Positions 1 to 9,571 are shown, counted from the stretch's first letter. The stretch is 20,411 nt of DNA from Oehlia diaphana (GCA_003833135.1 QZLH01001527.1:1-20411); one strand, 5' to 3'. Program-made: numbers and translations. The notes: generated by a model from the sequence alone, not told the origin.

Positions 1-131
1 CGATTTTTGAGAACTTTGGGTAAGTTCTGAAAAATGAATTTTAAACTTTAAAAAAACATCACTAATTTAGCTTTTTTTTTTTGTAGGGAACAACCCTTTT
101 CTCTTTTTTAGGTTTTGTCAGTACCTTTAGA
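1..131 (+). other. Possible 3' end of an upstream gene
   Basis: A GTAAGT donor at 20-25 and a T-rich tract ending in TAG at 84-86 could be an intron (20-86) between two short coding pieces. Two frames stay open across the junction. One stops at 109-111 and the other at 129-131. The pieces are too short to recognise a family or choose a frame, and chance splice-like signals are common in DNA this AT-rich. This is only a hint that a plus-strand gene ends here. Confidence 0.25.
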
Positions 132-660
132 GTGAAGGTTAGTTTGAATTATACTTTTAATTTTTTTTAAAAAAATTCTTTTTTCGTAATTACTAATCAT
201 TTTTCTTTTCTTTTATTTACTACTAGATACCGATTTATGATTTAAAGGATGGATAAATTTGTAGCCATTTTGTACAAACTTTTTTTTTATTTATTTCTTT
301 ACATTAGTTATAATAGAGGTGAAGAACAGTTTATGTAAAAAAAATACATTCAATTAATAAAATAATACTGTGTTTGTATAAAATAATAATACGTGTTGTT
401 ATACATATCACTCTACTACACATTTGATCAACATTAGTATTTTGACCAATTTGATGTGTACAGCATAATTTAACGTTAATCAGCATACGTGCTGAACAAT
501 GCACTGTTTTACATTTAACTTCCCAATGAACTACTATAACAGTATAACTATTATAATAAAAAAAGTATTATAAAATTTATTAAGTGCAAATTTTTATTTG
601 TAATTTATTATTATTTTATTATTCCCTATTTACCACAAACTTCTAATAACATTCTATACT
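132..660. other. AT-rich intergenic, no gene seen
   Basis: No ORF, RNA gene or clear repeat is visible here. If the Helitron terminus at 721 is real, some or all of this stretch may be the inner part of that element. No 5' end for the element could be picked out. Confidence 0.4.
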
Positions 661-721
661 TTATAGCTGATTTCATAATCTTAATTAGCCAGGCCCGCGT
701 GAAACGCGGGCATCCAGCTAG
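661..721 (+). mobile_element. Helitron-like 3' terminus
   Basis: A perfect hairpin with 7-bp arms (CCCGCGT at 694-700, loop GAA, ACGCGGG at 704-710) is followed seven bases later by CTAG (718-721) and then T. A GC-rich hairpin about 10 nt before CTRR, with insertion before a T, is the classical 3' end of Helitron rolling-circle transposons. GC-rich hairpins of this kind stand out sharply in the AT-rich surroundings. The 5' end (TC after an A) could not be located. It is probably a non-autonomous or truncated copy, since no Rep/helicase coding sequence is visible. The subterminal AGCTGATTTCATAAT (665-679) is shared exactly with the MITE end at 9936-9950. Confidence 0.6.
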
Positions 722-769
722 TCAAACATAAAAAAAATCTAGCCAAATCTAATGAAGATCAAATCACTA

Positions 770-792
770 CAGTTACTGCGACTTCGTAACTG
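770..792. repeat. Short inverted repeat (7-bp arms)
   Basis: CAGTTAC (770-776) and GTAACTG (786-792) form a hairpin with a 9-nt loop. It lies between the Helitron end and the BTB-TLDc gene promoter. Its function is unknown, and it may be chance or part of a decayed repeat. Confidence 0.35.
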
Positions 793-836
793 CACATCCG
801 AATCCATGTGATCAGATGATGGTCACAACTTCCAAA

Positions 837-848
837 TATAAAAATAAA
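837..848 (+). promoter_or_regulatory. TATA-like box of the BTB-TLDc gene
   Basis: TATAAAAATAAA lies about 70 nt before the ATG at 910. It is followed by a long T-rich tract (about 870-889) just before the start codon. Position and sequence fit a fungal core promoter, but AT richness makes chance matches likely. Confidence 0.4.
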
Positions 849-909
849 GTTACGAATCAGACTGCTTATATTTTTTTTCTTTTTTTTTGAAATACAAAAA
901 ACGATTATA

Positions 910-2413
910 ATGGATGATAATAAATTTTTACCAAAATTATCTCAAAACTTACTCGAAATTTTAGAAGATAATGAATATTATGATATTACTATCGAAGTTG
1001 GTAATGACCCTTACGTAAAAATATTTCGTGCTCATATGGTTATTCTAAATTATCGTTCTCCTTATTTACGAAGAATTTTGTCAACCAACTCTAATAAAAA
1101 TAAGAATGATGGAATTTTAACACATATTAAATTACCAAATATTTCACCTGAAATTTTTCAAATGATTTTAAGGTAAGATATAATTAAAAATATGCTAAAA
1201 AATTATAATTTTTTTTTTTTTATATACAAGATTTTTTATTTTACAATATTTTTATTTTAGGTATATTTATGGTGGAAAATTTTCATTAGAAGAATATGAT
1301 AATTTAAATATTGTAAAGATTTTAATTGCAGCTAATGAACTTAGTCTTCAAGAATTAATAATTTACTTACAATCCTTTTTAATTGAAAACAAAAAGAATT
1401 GGTTGGAACAAAATTTTAATTTAATATATAAAATGAGTTTTGATAATAATTCTTTCTTAAAATTACAAAATTTTTGTACAGAAATAATTTCTAAAGAACC
1501 AGAAAAAATTTTTAATTCAATTGATTTTGTTTCAATTTCAGAAAAATGTTTAATTTCTCTTATTAAACATAATAATATTCAAATGGATGATATTAAAGTT
1601 TGGGATCATGTACTCAAATGGGGTATTGCTCAAAGTTCTGAACTTTCTTCTGATCTTTCAAGTTATACAAAGGATGATTTTAATACTTTAAAGGATATTC
1701 TAAAACAATGTATTCCATTTATTAAATTTTATGATTTAACTTCTAAAGAATTTTTAGATAAAGTATATCCTTACAAAAAAATTATACCAAAAGAGTTACG
1801 TGAAAAGTTAATTGAATATTATTTGAATCATGATCATAAACCAATAAGACAAAAGATAATTAAAGAAATTGGTTCAAAATGTATTGATTCAAAAATCATT
1901 ACATATCAACATACTGAATTAATATCAAAATGGATCAATAAATCAGAAATTATTGACAAAACTTATGAATTTAAATTAATTCTTCGTGGATCTCGTGATG
2001 GTTTTCTACCTAGCAAATTTCATGAAATATGTGATAATAAACCTCATACTGTATCAATTATTAAAGTGAAAAATAGTAATGAAATATTAGGAGGGTATAA
2101 TCCAATTGTATGGAAATCTGGTGGTGGTGGTTGTTTTTATAGTAGTACTAAAGATAGTTTTATATTTTCTTTTAAAAATAAGGAGAATATGCAAAATTAT
2201 ATTTTAAGTCGGGTAAAACTTGAGAGGTATGCTATATATGATGTTAATAATTGTGGTCCATCATTTGGTGCTAGCCTTGTTATACATGGAAACGATTTTT
2301 ATAACCAGAGTTATTGTAAGACCCATGCTGCTAGTTATGAAAAAATGATTAGAGAAACTGAAGATATATTTTCTGTAGAAGAATATGAGGTATTTCAAAT
2401 TACGAAAGAATAA
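910..2413 (+). CDS. BTB-BACK-TLDc domain protein, two exons
   Basis: Exon 1 is 910-1172 and exon 2 is 1261-2413. The 88-nt intron has an AG|GTAAGA donor and a TTTTATTTTAG acceptor, and joining restores one 471-residue frame. An N-terminal BTB/POZ domain covers about residues 20-125, with the hallmark FRAHMVILNYRSPYLRRIL (39-57) and the helix KILIAANEL after the splice. A BACK-like helical region follows (about 135-245, with a conserved Trp motif DHVLKWGI). A C-terminal TLDc domain covers about 305-468, with GGYNPIVW (365-372), the GPSFG loop and the terminal VEEYEVFQI strand. BTB domains often recruit Cullin-3 ubiquitin ligases, and TLDc domains are linked to oxidative-stress response or V-ATPase regulation. 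The exact role of the fused form, greatly multiplied in Rhizophagus, is unknown. No break is seen, so it is probably functional. The start is the first ATG after the TATA-like box. Confidence 0.92.
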
Positions 2414-3560
2414 CCATTTATTCATAACTGATAGTACCATTTCAATAAAATTATACAGTATTATTTAGAGTACAAATCGTATATTTTACTTACTAGATAA
2501 GTTTATTCTTAAATTTGTACATTTTTAGTAGAAAGAATCTTTATGTTCGTTCTAATTACAATTTAGTTTAATATTGTTTTAGATATTTAAGTAGTCGAGT
2601 AATTCTTACAAAACTTTTTATTATATGTATCCGTTTCATTTTATATTGACGTTCTTTACTATTAGTACCGACATACAGTACATGTTAAAATTGACATATT
2701 GATTATAGGGTAATCAAATCCACCGATATGAGTGGATATAATATTGTTACTTTGACGTTTTTCTAAATTGTCCATTAGTCCCGCAATAAAAAAGTTTTTA
2801 CGATTGTTTCTATCGTGTTATCTTTCCGGAATACAAAATATAAATATCCTGTCTATTTATTGACCATTTTGCCGCTATTCAACTATTATATTAGCTTATA
2901 GTGTAATATCTTTTATTGATAACTAAATTAACTAACTATAATTACGGGCTCTAAGTAACAGAAGAGACCGACAATTATAGTTCTAGGCAATAGATAACGA
3001 GTCCAGTAATGAAATCTCTGAAAAGAATAAATGAACCCACGAGACCGTGATCCCAGATCACAGTTATAGTAACAATCCAGGTATTCATGTAACTTCTACG
3101 GATATCGACTGGAGATATTGACAACAATTAACAAACTACGATACCATGACCCATCATGAGAGTATCTCTTCAAACCTTCGATCTTATGGTAACAGCTACG
3201 TATTTAGAATCACCTGATGTGATACAAAAATTTAGTTAACGATTGTTATGACTTCTGCTGCTAAATATTACTTACATACTGTGATGAATGTTATCGATAG
3301 TAGTTGTGAAATTTCTTGTAAATTATAGTTGCCACAAAACTAATAATTCACTACCCTCCACCTTAAATCCTCATTTATAATCCCATTCCTTGAAAAACAA
3401 CTTTGATTAAGTTAGTTAAAGTGTGGTTCTTGTGCTTATATTGTAGTATTCGTAAAAGAAAGTGTGATTTTGAAAGTAAAACTGTAAATATAGTTTATTT
3501 TACAATAAAGATTGCTGAAACTTGACAATATTATTTAAAAATACGTTATTTTTTTTTAGT
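2414..3560. other. Intergenic, no gene recognised
   Basis: No ORF above about 60 codons is seen on either strand. The middle part (about 2940-3260) has fewer homopolymer runs and slightly higher GC than its surroundings, which can mark old coding or transposon sequence. Translations of several frames are broken by many stops, and no family is recognisable. Confidence 0.4.
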
Positions 3561-4100
3561 TTTACAAGAAAAAAACCTGGTTAGGAGACGAATATAGAAT
3601 TATGGCACAGCTATTTTGTGCGTTCAATTTCATTTTTTCAAAATATTTCGTGAAAAATGTGTGGATTAATCATTATGGCCAACAAAACATTTTTGATATG
3701 AACATAAATATTTTTGTAAAAATTCATGAAAAATGTTTTTGGAACGAGGTTGAATAAACTTAAGGTAATTTCATTAAATAAATTTCTACAAATTTTATAA
3801 AAAACATTTCGTAATTCAAATTATAATTATTTATTTATTATTTTATTTCGCAAATATGAAAATTCTTACAAATATAATCATATCATAAGCATGATATGCT
3901 GGTCACATTGGTGAACTAATGAATAATAGGAAAAATTGTGAAAATATTATCAATCATATCAGACATGCTAATATCATTAAAAAAACACACTGGACTAATT
4001 AGATCAAAAATATATATTTAGTATTTTACATTTTACTATAGTTATGGAATCAATATATACAGTATCTAGCAATAGATAGTAAATATAGTAAATATTCAGT
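3561..4100. other. AT-rich intergenic with short scattered repeats
   Basis: This stretch lies between the unrecognised region and the secreted-peptide gene. Short echoes such as TTCGTGAAAAATGT and TTCATGAAAAATGT, and two related ATCATATCA motifs near 3880 and 3950, suggest decayed repeats. Nothing codes here. The 3' UTR of the minus-strand gene probably occupies the last part. Confidence 0.35.
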
Positions 4101-4270
4101 TTATTCTGTTGCTGCGTCAGCGTCACGTTTAAATTCAGTTGGTGTTGCATCTGCGTCAATAATGAATTTAAATATGAAAAAAAAGAAAATTTTCAAGTGA
4201 TGATTTATTTACCCGCTAAAACAAAAACAACAGCAAAGACGAAAGTCAACAATAAGTATTTGAATTTCAT
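4101..4270 (-). CDS. Small secreted peptide precursor with dibasic processing site, two exons
   Basis: On the minus strand, exon 1 runs 4270 to 4213 and exon 2 runs 4150 to 4101 (TAA stop). The 62-nt intron (4212 to 4151) has a GTAAAT donor, a long T-rich tract and an acceptor CAG that is the first AG after the donor. The joined frame gives 35 residues. Residues 1-19, MKFKYLLLTFVFAVVFVLA, are a textbook signal peptide: Lys-rich start, hydrophobic core, and Val-Leu-Ala at -3 to -1. The mature part is DATPTEFKRDADAATE. Lys-Arg in the middle is a Kex2-type site, and the Asp-Ala repeats after it resemble the X-Ala spacers trimmed by Ste13-type dipeptidyl peptidase in yeast alpha-factor precursors. 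It could be a peptide signal, pheromone-like precursor or effector, which is inference. An in-frame upstream ATG exists (4387), but the signal peptide fixes the start at 4270. A TATA box at 4392-4400 supports expression. Confidence 0.6.
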
Positions 4271-4284
4271 TCTTGATTTTGTGT

Positions 4285-4370
4285 GATATATATAATTTTT
4301 AATTCGTCTGCTTATTAATGTGTTTAAAGAATTTTTAATTCGTTTCTTATTAATGTGCTTAAAGAAATTT
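4285..4370. repeat. Two-copy short tandem duplication in the peptide gene leader
   Basis: Two diverged copies of about 40 bp, each reading roughly TTTTTAATTCG...TTATTAATGTG then TTAAAGAA, lie side by side. They fall between the TATA box and the ATG of the minus-strand peptide gene, so they are probably transcribed as its 5' leader. Confidence 0.55.
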
Positions 4371-4390
4371 TCTCTCTTCTTTTTCAAAGT

Positions 4391-4400
4391 GTTTATATAA
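4391..4400 (-). promoter_or_regulatory. TATA box of the secreted-peptide gene
   Basis: On the minus strand the sequence reads TTATATAAAC, about 122 nt before the ATG at 4270. A start site some 30 nt downstream would give a leader of about 90 nt that includes the short tandem duplication. Confidence 0.45.
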
Positions 4401-4437
4401 GAAATTTTTCTATAATAACACGTATTTCATGAATCAA

Positions 4438-4900
4438 TGAACGCAAAGTAAAGGAAGTGTACGAGAGTATTTTTGACACGTATTTCTATATTGCGCCGTG
4501 TTCATGTTAAATTTACAATTGAAGAGCAGAACACTTTAAGTTAATAATGAGAAATACGAGATTTTGATGTTAATAATTTATTTATAGCCACATTCATTTG
4601 TAAAACTGTTGTTTTATTAACGAGGGCGAAGTAAAAGCACAAGAGTATTCTTGTCACGTTTTATACTATACATTGTGCCACGTTAAAATTTACAATTGAA
4701 GAGTAGACACTTTTAAGTTAATAATGAGAAAATGCGAGAGTTTTTATGTTAATAATCTATTTTTAACCATAATTAAGTTGTTTTGTGTACGAGGGCAAAG
4801 CAAAAGAGACGTATGAGAGTATTTTGCCACGTTTTCTTACAATAGGAAAAAACAGTGCCACTTTGAATTAATAATGTGGAAATAGATGAGATTTATTTAT
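4438..4900. repeat. Diverged tandem array, about 175-bp unit, 2.6 copies
   Basis: Copy A is 4438-4618, copy B is 4619-4788 and partial copy C is 4789-4900. Each copy begins with a variant of ACGAGGGCAAAGTAAAAG, then GAGAGTATT, then CACGTTTT or similar. A and B then share TTTACAATTGAAGAG, and all three share a version of TTAATAATGAGAAA. Copies differ by many substitutions and small indels, so the duplication is old. The array sits directly upstream of the secreted-peptide promoter and is not coding. Confidence 0.75.
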
Positions 4901-5312
4901 TTATTTATTTTTTTTAAAAAAAATAAATAAAAAAAATAAATATATATTTACTGTTCAGGAAAGTATAACTCATTTCTTTTTTATCTGATTATTCACTCCA
5001 CAGCCACATCAACGGAAAATGGCTCCATAATCATTAAAATAAAAGGTTATTGATGAGGACGATAATGGTGCCTTTAACATCAAGCTTGGAAAGCAATTGA
5101 CGTCTAAAATTATCTTGTCATATACAGTATCAGATAACTTTTAAAAAAATGATCAACCTGATACACTAAAATCACGTGTAAATGCAAATACACATAATTA
5201 AATATTTTTTTTTTTTTTTTTACCAATACGTGTTTTTAATGGTTCATAATGAGTTTAAAAATAGACACAACATCTCTCAAAAAACACTTTGGCATACTCT
5301 TGAATACCCATA
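4901..5312. other. AT-rich intergenic with A/T palindrome
   Basis: At about 4892-4945 a TTTA-repeat tract runs into an AAAT-repeat tract, making an A/T palindrome able to fold back. The remaining sequence has no ORF or recognisable repeat. A CACGTG hexamer lies at 5173-5178. Confidence 0.4.
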
Positions 5313-5319
5313 GGCAGCG

Positions 5320-5332
5320 ATGTGCATTGGAA
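5320..5332 (+). repeat. Single copy of the ATGTGCATTGGAA repeat end
   Basis: This 13-mer is identical to the left inverted-repeat arm of the small element inside the tandem array at 12293-12305. It is followed by GATTG, as in other TTGGAAG-rich fragments nearby. It is probably one end of a dispersed repeat whose other end is lost or diverged. Confidence 0.55.
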
Positions 5333-5355
5333 GATTGAAAGCTACAGTTATATCA

Positions 5356-5567
5356 TCCCAAGAAAAAAAGCACTTGACACGTGACTATATAAAAATCATC
5401 ACGTCCATCACACCCCTCGGTGTTTTCATTGTTTATATTTATCTGAGGGACAGTTTTTTTCGAGTTGGTAAAAACTTATTTGTCACACATTATTTGTCAC
5501 CGCACTATTCAAGTGACAGTGCATAATTCCGCATAATGGCGGCCGCCAAGTGCTTTTTTTCTTGGGA
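5356..5567. repeat. Foldback/MITE-like unit with perfect 21-bp inverted repeats
   Basis: The arms at 5356-5376 and 5547-5567 are exact reverse complements over 21 bases. Each contains seven consecutive A or T flanked by CCCAAG and GCACTTG. The 170-bp spacer holds a 12-bp GC palindrome, TGGCGGCCGCCA (5537-5548), next to the right arm, and short TATTTGTCAC repeats. No target-site duplication is obvious, so it may be a foldback element or two outward-facing transposon ends. The apparent ORF across it is not convincing as a gene. Confidence 0.6.
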
Positions 5568-6147
5568 ACGCTAGGGTAGTTAAAGAAATTGGAATCTTTT
5601 AGATTTCTATTGGAAGATTGGAAGCACTTAATTCACATGATATACTTATTTATCCAATAGAATTAAAATCGAATAATTACTGGTCATTTATTTTTTATTT
5701 AAACTTTAGAAATATATTAAATATATTGTACATTTAAATGATTCATTCGATGTTAAGTAATTAGGAATAGAACTAATAAGTTCTAATCACTCAAAAAACA
5801 AAAAATTACAAATTGAGATGATAATTTTTGGGGTTATAGTTTCTTTTAGTATTCATTGTCCGAAGCGTAAGCATATGATACTTATGATTGGGTACACTCA
5901 TTTTGGATTCTTTGTCTGTCCGCACGCGTTTAAACTCCAACCATATTTAGTATATTGTCAGTTATGTGACTTTGTTTACATCACGTGTAAAAAAATTAAT
6001 CGATTAATTTTCTTAATTAATGATGACAACGCTTCGTTACCTAGCTAAATAAATATGTAAATAGAATGAAATATACAAACAATTTTATTTAAAAAAATTT
6101 TTATAGTTATACAAGATTATCAATTAAAATTTACAATGGGAGATGAC
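5568..6147. other. AT-rich intergenic, no supported gene
   Basis: TTGGAAGATTGGAAG at about 5609-5623 is another fragment of the TTGGAAG repeat family. A 76-codon open frame from 5818 has no recognisable domain or splice support, and I do not call it a gene. CACGTG occurs at 5982-5987. Confidence 0.4.
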
Positions 6148-6250
6148 ATTGGATCTTCTAATGGTCAATTCCAATAGTACAAAAATTTGATTGGAAACTT
6201 CCAACGTACGTAGATTGAAATCTTCCAATACTTCCAAATCTTTCAATAGA
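6148..6250. repeat. TTGGAAG/CTTCCAA-rich repeat fragment
   Basis: Several copies of CTTCCAA and TTGGAAA/CAATTCC occur within about 100 bases in both orientations. The same vocabulary appears in the repeats at 5320, 5609 and 12290-12890. This looks like a degraded member of one short-repeat family. Confidence 0.5.
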
Positions 6251-6356
6251 CCTTTGGCTTTCTTGTTTGATTATTAATTAATATCTTTTATTTATTATTT
6301 TTTTACTACAAGATTACTAACATAAATTTTAATTTTTTTTATGATTTTAGGTTTAG

Positions 6357-6393
6357 CCCCACTATTATTACATAAAATTCAATAATAGGTGGG
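6357..6393 (+). repeat. Hairpin followed by T run
   Basis: CCCCACTATTATT (6357-6369) pairs with AATAATAGGTGGG (6381-6393) at 11 of 13 positions around an 11-nt loop, and a run of seven T follows. In bacteria this would be called a terminator. In this eukaryotic setting it is more likely a foldback repeat remnant. Confidence 0.45.
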
Positions 6394-6917
6394 TTTTTTT
6401 GATTATTAATTATTAAAATTAATAATTTTATTCTTTCAATATACTACCAATTTACTAATTTAAATTATATGAAATTTTTTTTTAGCGGAAAATTTAATTC
6501 TAATAACAACTAAGAAAAATTTTTATATTAAAATTGAAAAAAAAAGATTTTTATTAAAAATGATAAAAAAAATTTTCCTTTTCTTTATTAGAATCAAAAA
6601 AAAATTGTTATTTAAGAATTTTTTTAAAAATAAAAAAAAAATAACAAAATCGAAATTAGTAAATTTTTATTTATTAAGTAAAAAATGCATTGAATATGAA
6701 AATGATCAATGTCTTTACAGCAGAAACGATCGATTAACAATGTACAGCCTGTGTCTTAAATATAAATTGTGTTACTAATTTTGCACTAATTTACTATTAT
6801 TTTTCTTTCATTCAAATATTAATTTATCAATAACAATCACCGTTTATTTTTAAAAAAAATCTTATTGACGTATAAAAAGATTGAGTAGCAAAAACTACTG
6901 ATCAAGAGACCTCTATC
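6394..6917. other. Very AT-rich intergenic
   Basis: A 72-codon open frame at 6560-6778 is mostly Lys, Phe, Ile and Asn from poly-A/T sequence. It is not supported as a gene. Its last third, with several Cys, is less biased, but no domain is recognised. Confidence 0.35.
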
Positions 6918-7257
6918 ACTTTAATGCGGTACCTCCTTCAATCATCCTCTACAAAAGCTGAAGTTATAGCTATAGACAACCACCATCATATCATTCGTAT
7001 GCTACATAACGTTATGATATACGCAGATTCAGCCAATTGTATTTCCACACACCACTACGTCTTACTTCAAAACTAAAATGACTCAAAATCAATTCACATT
7101 TAATATGGCATTTCATTGATTTCATTGTTTCAATCAAAAATCTCTCTATCCTTTCGTAAAGTCAAACAATATATTCAACGTCATGGCAGATAACTTAGCT
7201 AAACAAGGTTGTTCGTTACTCAGTATTCCAGATGCACTGATGAAACCCGATGTGAAG
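6918..7257 (+). pseudogene. Decayed RNase H domain of a retroelement (probably LINE-type)
   Basis: One frame reads LLQSSSTKAEVIAID (from about 6933) and continues without a stop to IYADSANC (about 7018-7041). These match the RNase HI motifs SSTxAEVxAI, with its catalytic Glu, and YxDSxN, with its catalytic Asp. After several stops and a frame change, MADNLAKQG (from about 7183) matches the usual A-D-x-L-A-K-x-G helix that carries the last catalytic Asp. Spacing and order fit an RNase H domain at the end of a non-LTR retrotransposon. The first Asp motif and the reverse transcriptase are not visible upstream. It is a dead fragment. Confidence 0.6.
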
Positions 7258-7625
7258 TAACATAGGACCAATTGACCGTAACATTAGAAAATGAGCGATA
7301 AAATATTAGTCTGCAGGGATAGTTGGATATGGTAATACATAAATTTCGTGTGACATCAATGTAAGTTATATATATATCATATTAATAAAACTTATTTTTA
7401 AAAATAAATACATTTTATAAAATTCATTGCAAGAAATAAAATTTTTTACAAAGAAAATGAAATAAATAAATGTGTTGTTTACTTAGCATCAAATGACAAT
7501 ATTTTTTAATAGACCAATCGTGTATCTATAATAATAGTTTGAATTGTTGCAACACGAAGTAAAAAAGATTAAAAAAAAATTCTAAATTAAATTATTAATT
7601 TTACTGATATATTATATTTATTAGA
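7258..7625. other. AT-rich intergenic, no gene seen
   Basis: This lies between the RNase H remnant and the 3' end of the minus-strand broken gene. It is very AT-rich, and no ORF or repeat is recognised. Confidence 0.4.
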
Positions 7626-9185
7626 TTAAAACAGATCATGAATTTTATGGAATAACGCTTCATTGGTATCATTAGCAATCATTGTGGGTTTTTTAAGAAA
7701 GGGTGTATAATGATCATTAGAGGCGAGGTTGATAATGTAAGTGATAAATCTAAGTAATGTAGGGTCTGTTGATATGTTTTTAATAAAGCCTGATATACTT
7801 AATAACCCATAGTTTTCTTCCTCTACTTTATATACTTTCCTTTTAAGGAACCATATTTGGTATATGGCCTATACCTATAGAATATATAAAATAGTCATGT
7901 TAAGATCTGTTAATGTCAAATATAATAAAAGGAAAAATGGAATTTTTTTACCTCAAACTATTGGCACAGATATAGCCATATATCTGATTTTTAGGGTCAA
8001 ATACTGAAGTATCTTTTGAATGAACAAATGTCCCTTCTTGTTCTTTCTTCTTCTGATAGTAGATAGAGACAATACTCTCATTTTGGGTACTTGCAAAACC
8101 CACTTAGGTTTGCATTCCCAAGTCATGAGTAGTAACATGTTACCATTTACTACAACAAATCTGGTTATCTGATCATATCCTTTAAGACACGACCATCCAA
8201 AAAAAGAATAGATTGATCCAATGGTGTTAATGCATCAAATATATTAATATCTGATGCAGTCCAAATGTCCTTTTCGCAAGTGACATTCTGACACTTACTG
8301 AACGTTGGTTTTGTATATTTGATATCCTCCTCTGGTTTCCATGCTTTTGCTTCCTGTTCAAACCCACCCAATTTGCAATTTCATCAGGAAATTGTTGCTC
8401 AGTGGACTTGATACTTGAATTTGACTTATCACGTAACCAGGTTCAGTATAGTATTACTTATAACAGTTGATAAAGAGATCTCTTCTGAAAGAATTGAAGA
8501 TAAAGTAACCTGAATCAAAGATGGTGATGATGTTGCCTTTTCTAGAAGAATTGAAGGTAAAGAAATCTTTCTTTTTGTCCATGGTTAACAATTTCTTTAT
8601 CATCAGTCTTTTGTTTTATAGTGGAATTCTATAGTAATAGTTTAGTTTAGTGAATTATATAACCATTGCACAAAAACTTCATAATTTATCCACTCACCCT
8701 TTCACACCTTTCACATTCCTCAATTATCTTTTCCCAATAATTTTTCAAACTATCATCGGAATGGTACAAATCTACCTGTTATATGGGAATATTGTTAGCA
8801 GTGCATTACTTTTTATTTAGTAATAAAGGAAGGTGCATAACTGATTCCTCCTTTGGAATAAGTAGACCTTTATCAACAACAAAGTTTGGGTGCCCAAATT
8901 AAGAACACCTGGAGTGGATACCAGTATCAAACCCCAGTAATTCTCCTGATCAGTGTGGCAGGTAATCAGGAGTTGTCCACACTTGGCAAAATAAAAATAA
9001 ATACATCATCTTCTTCAGATCTTCATAATTTCTTTCTCCATGATCTTCAGTAGCTTTCAAAAATCAACAGTCCAAATCTTATCAGTATGGCTCCAATTAT
9101 CTAAAAACGGAGGTGAAGTTATAATTTCATCTTGATAAAGAGCCAGAAATCTGTAGTATGGTGTTTTTTTTTTTGTTCTCTTAAA
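7626..9185 (-). pseudogene. Frameshifted multi-exon gene of unknown family
   Basis: Coding-like pieces follow in order on the minus strand. About 9161 to 9057 includes FLDNWSHTDKIWTVDF; from there to about 8800 the frame changes and has stops. 8775 to 8698 is a clean 26-codon exon (LYHSDDSLKNYW) between AACAG and GTGAGT. 8628 to 7952 is a long exon read in several frames: TDDKEIVNHGQKE, LSSILSEEISLS, EQQFPDEIANWV, TASDINIFDALTPLDQS, NMLLLMTWECKPKW, YGYICANSL. It ends at GAG|GTAAAA. About 7874 to 7626 is a last exon (NYGLLSISGFIKNIS, ending IHDLF and TAA). Composition is balanced, unlike random AT sequence, and splice sites survive, but at least four frame changes and several stops break it. 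I do not recognise the family. The loss looks recent. Confidence 0.55.
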
Positions 9186-9571
9186 TAAGAAACAAGAACT
9201 AGAAAAGGTCAAACTAGTTAGGAAATGAAGAATACAAATGAAGGAATGTAACAAATTGACACAAGACTTACCGTATGGTTAATTATCGTATGGTTACATA
9301 TGACCATAACATGATTTAATTTTAGATATTTCATTTCATTGATTAAAGCTTGGATAAACTTTATACTCTTATACTATATATTATCTAGTATATGTTAGTA
9401 AGAGGAGTTATTCATTTTGTAATAAACACTGTTATTAAAAGTAATGTTATAATATCAGAAAACCATTTATTGATTCCTATTAAAAGTAATATTACAATTA
9501 TTAAAAGTATTTCCTTGTAAAAATTAGTTAAAATAAACTTATATAAACTATTGATAAACTTTTCTGTCGTA
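9186..9571. other. AT-rich intergenic
   Basis: TATTAAAAGTAATNTTA-type short repeats occur twice at about 9432 and 9478. Upstream exons of the minus-strand broken gene could lie here, but none is recognisable. Confidence 0.35.

Noticed and set aside
2940..3300. Reversed or decayed gene in a less AT-rich patch
   Set aside because: I read it in both orientations and also as plain complement and found only short open pieces without a recognisable family.
5818..6048. 76-codon open frame as a gene
   Set aside because: No recognisable domain, no splice signals that extend it and no composition difference from the surroundings.
6357..6400. Rho-independent terminator
   Set aside because: The hairpin plus T run looks like one, but the window is clearly eukaryotic (introns, fungal families).
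6560..6778. Lys/Phe/Ile-rich 72-codon open frame
   Set aside because: Most of it is translation of A and T runs. The less biased last third alone is not enough to call a gene.
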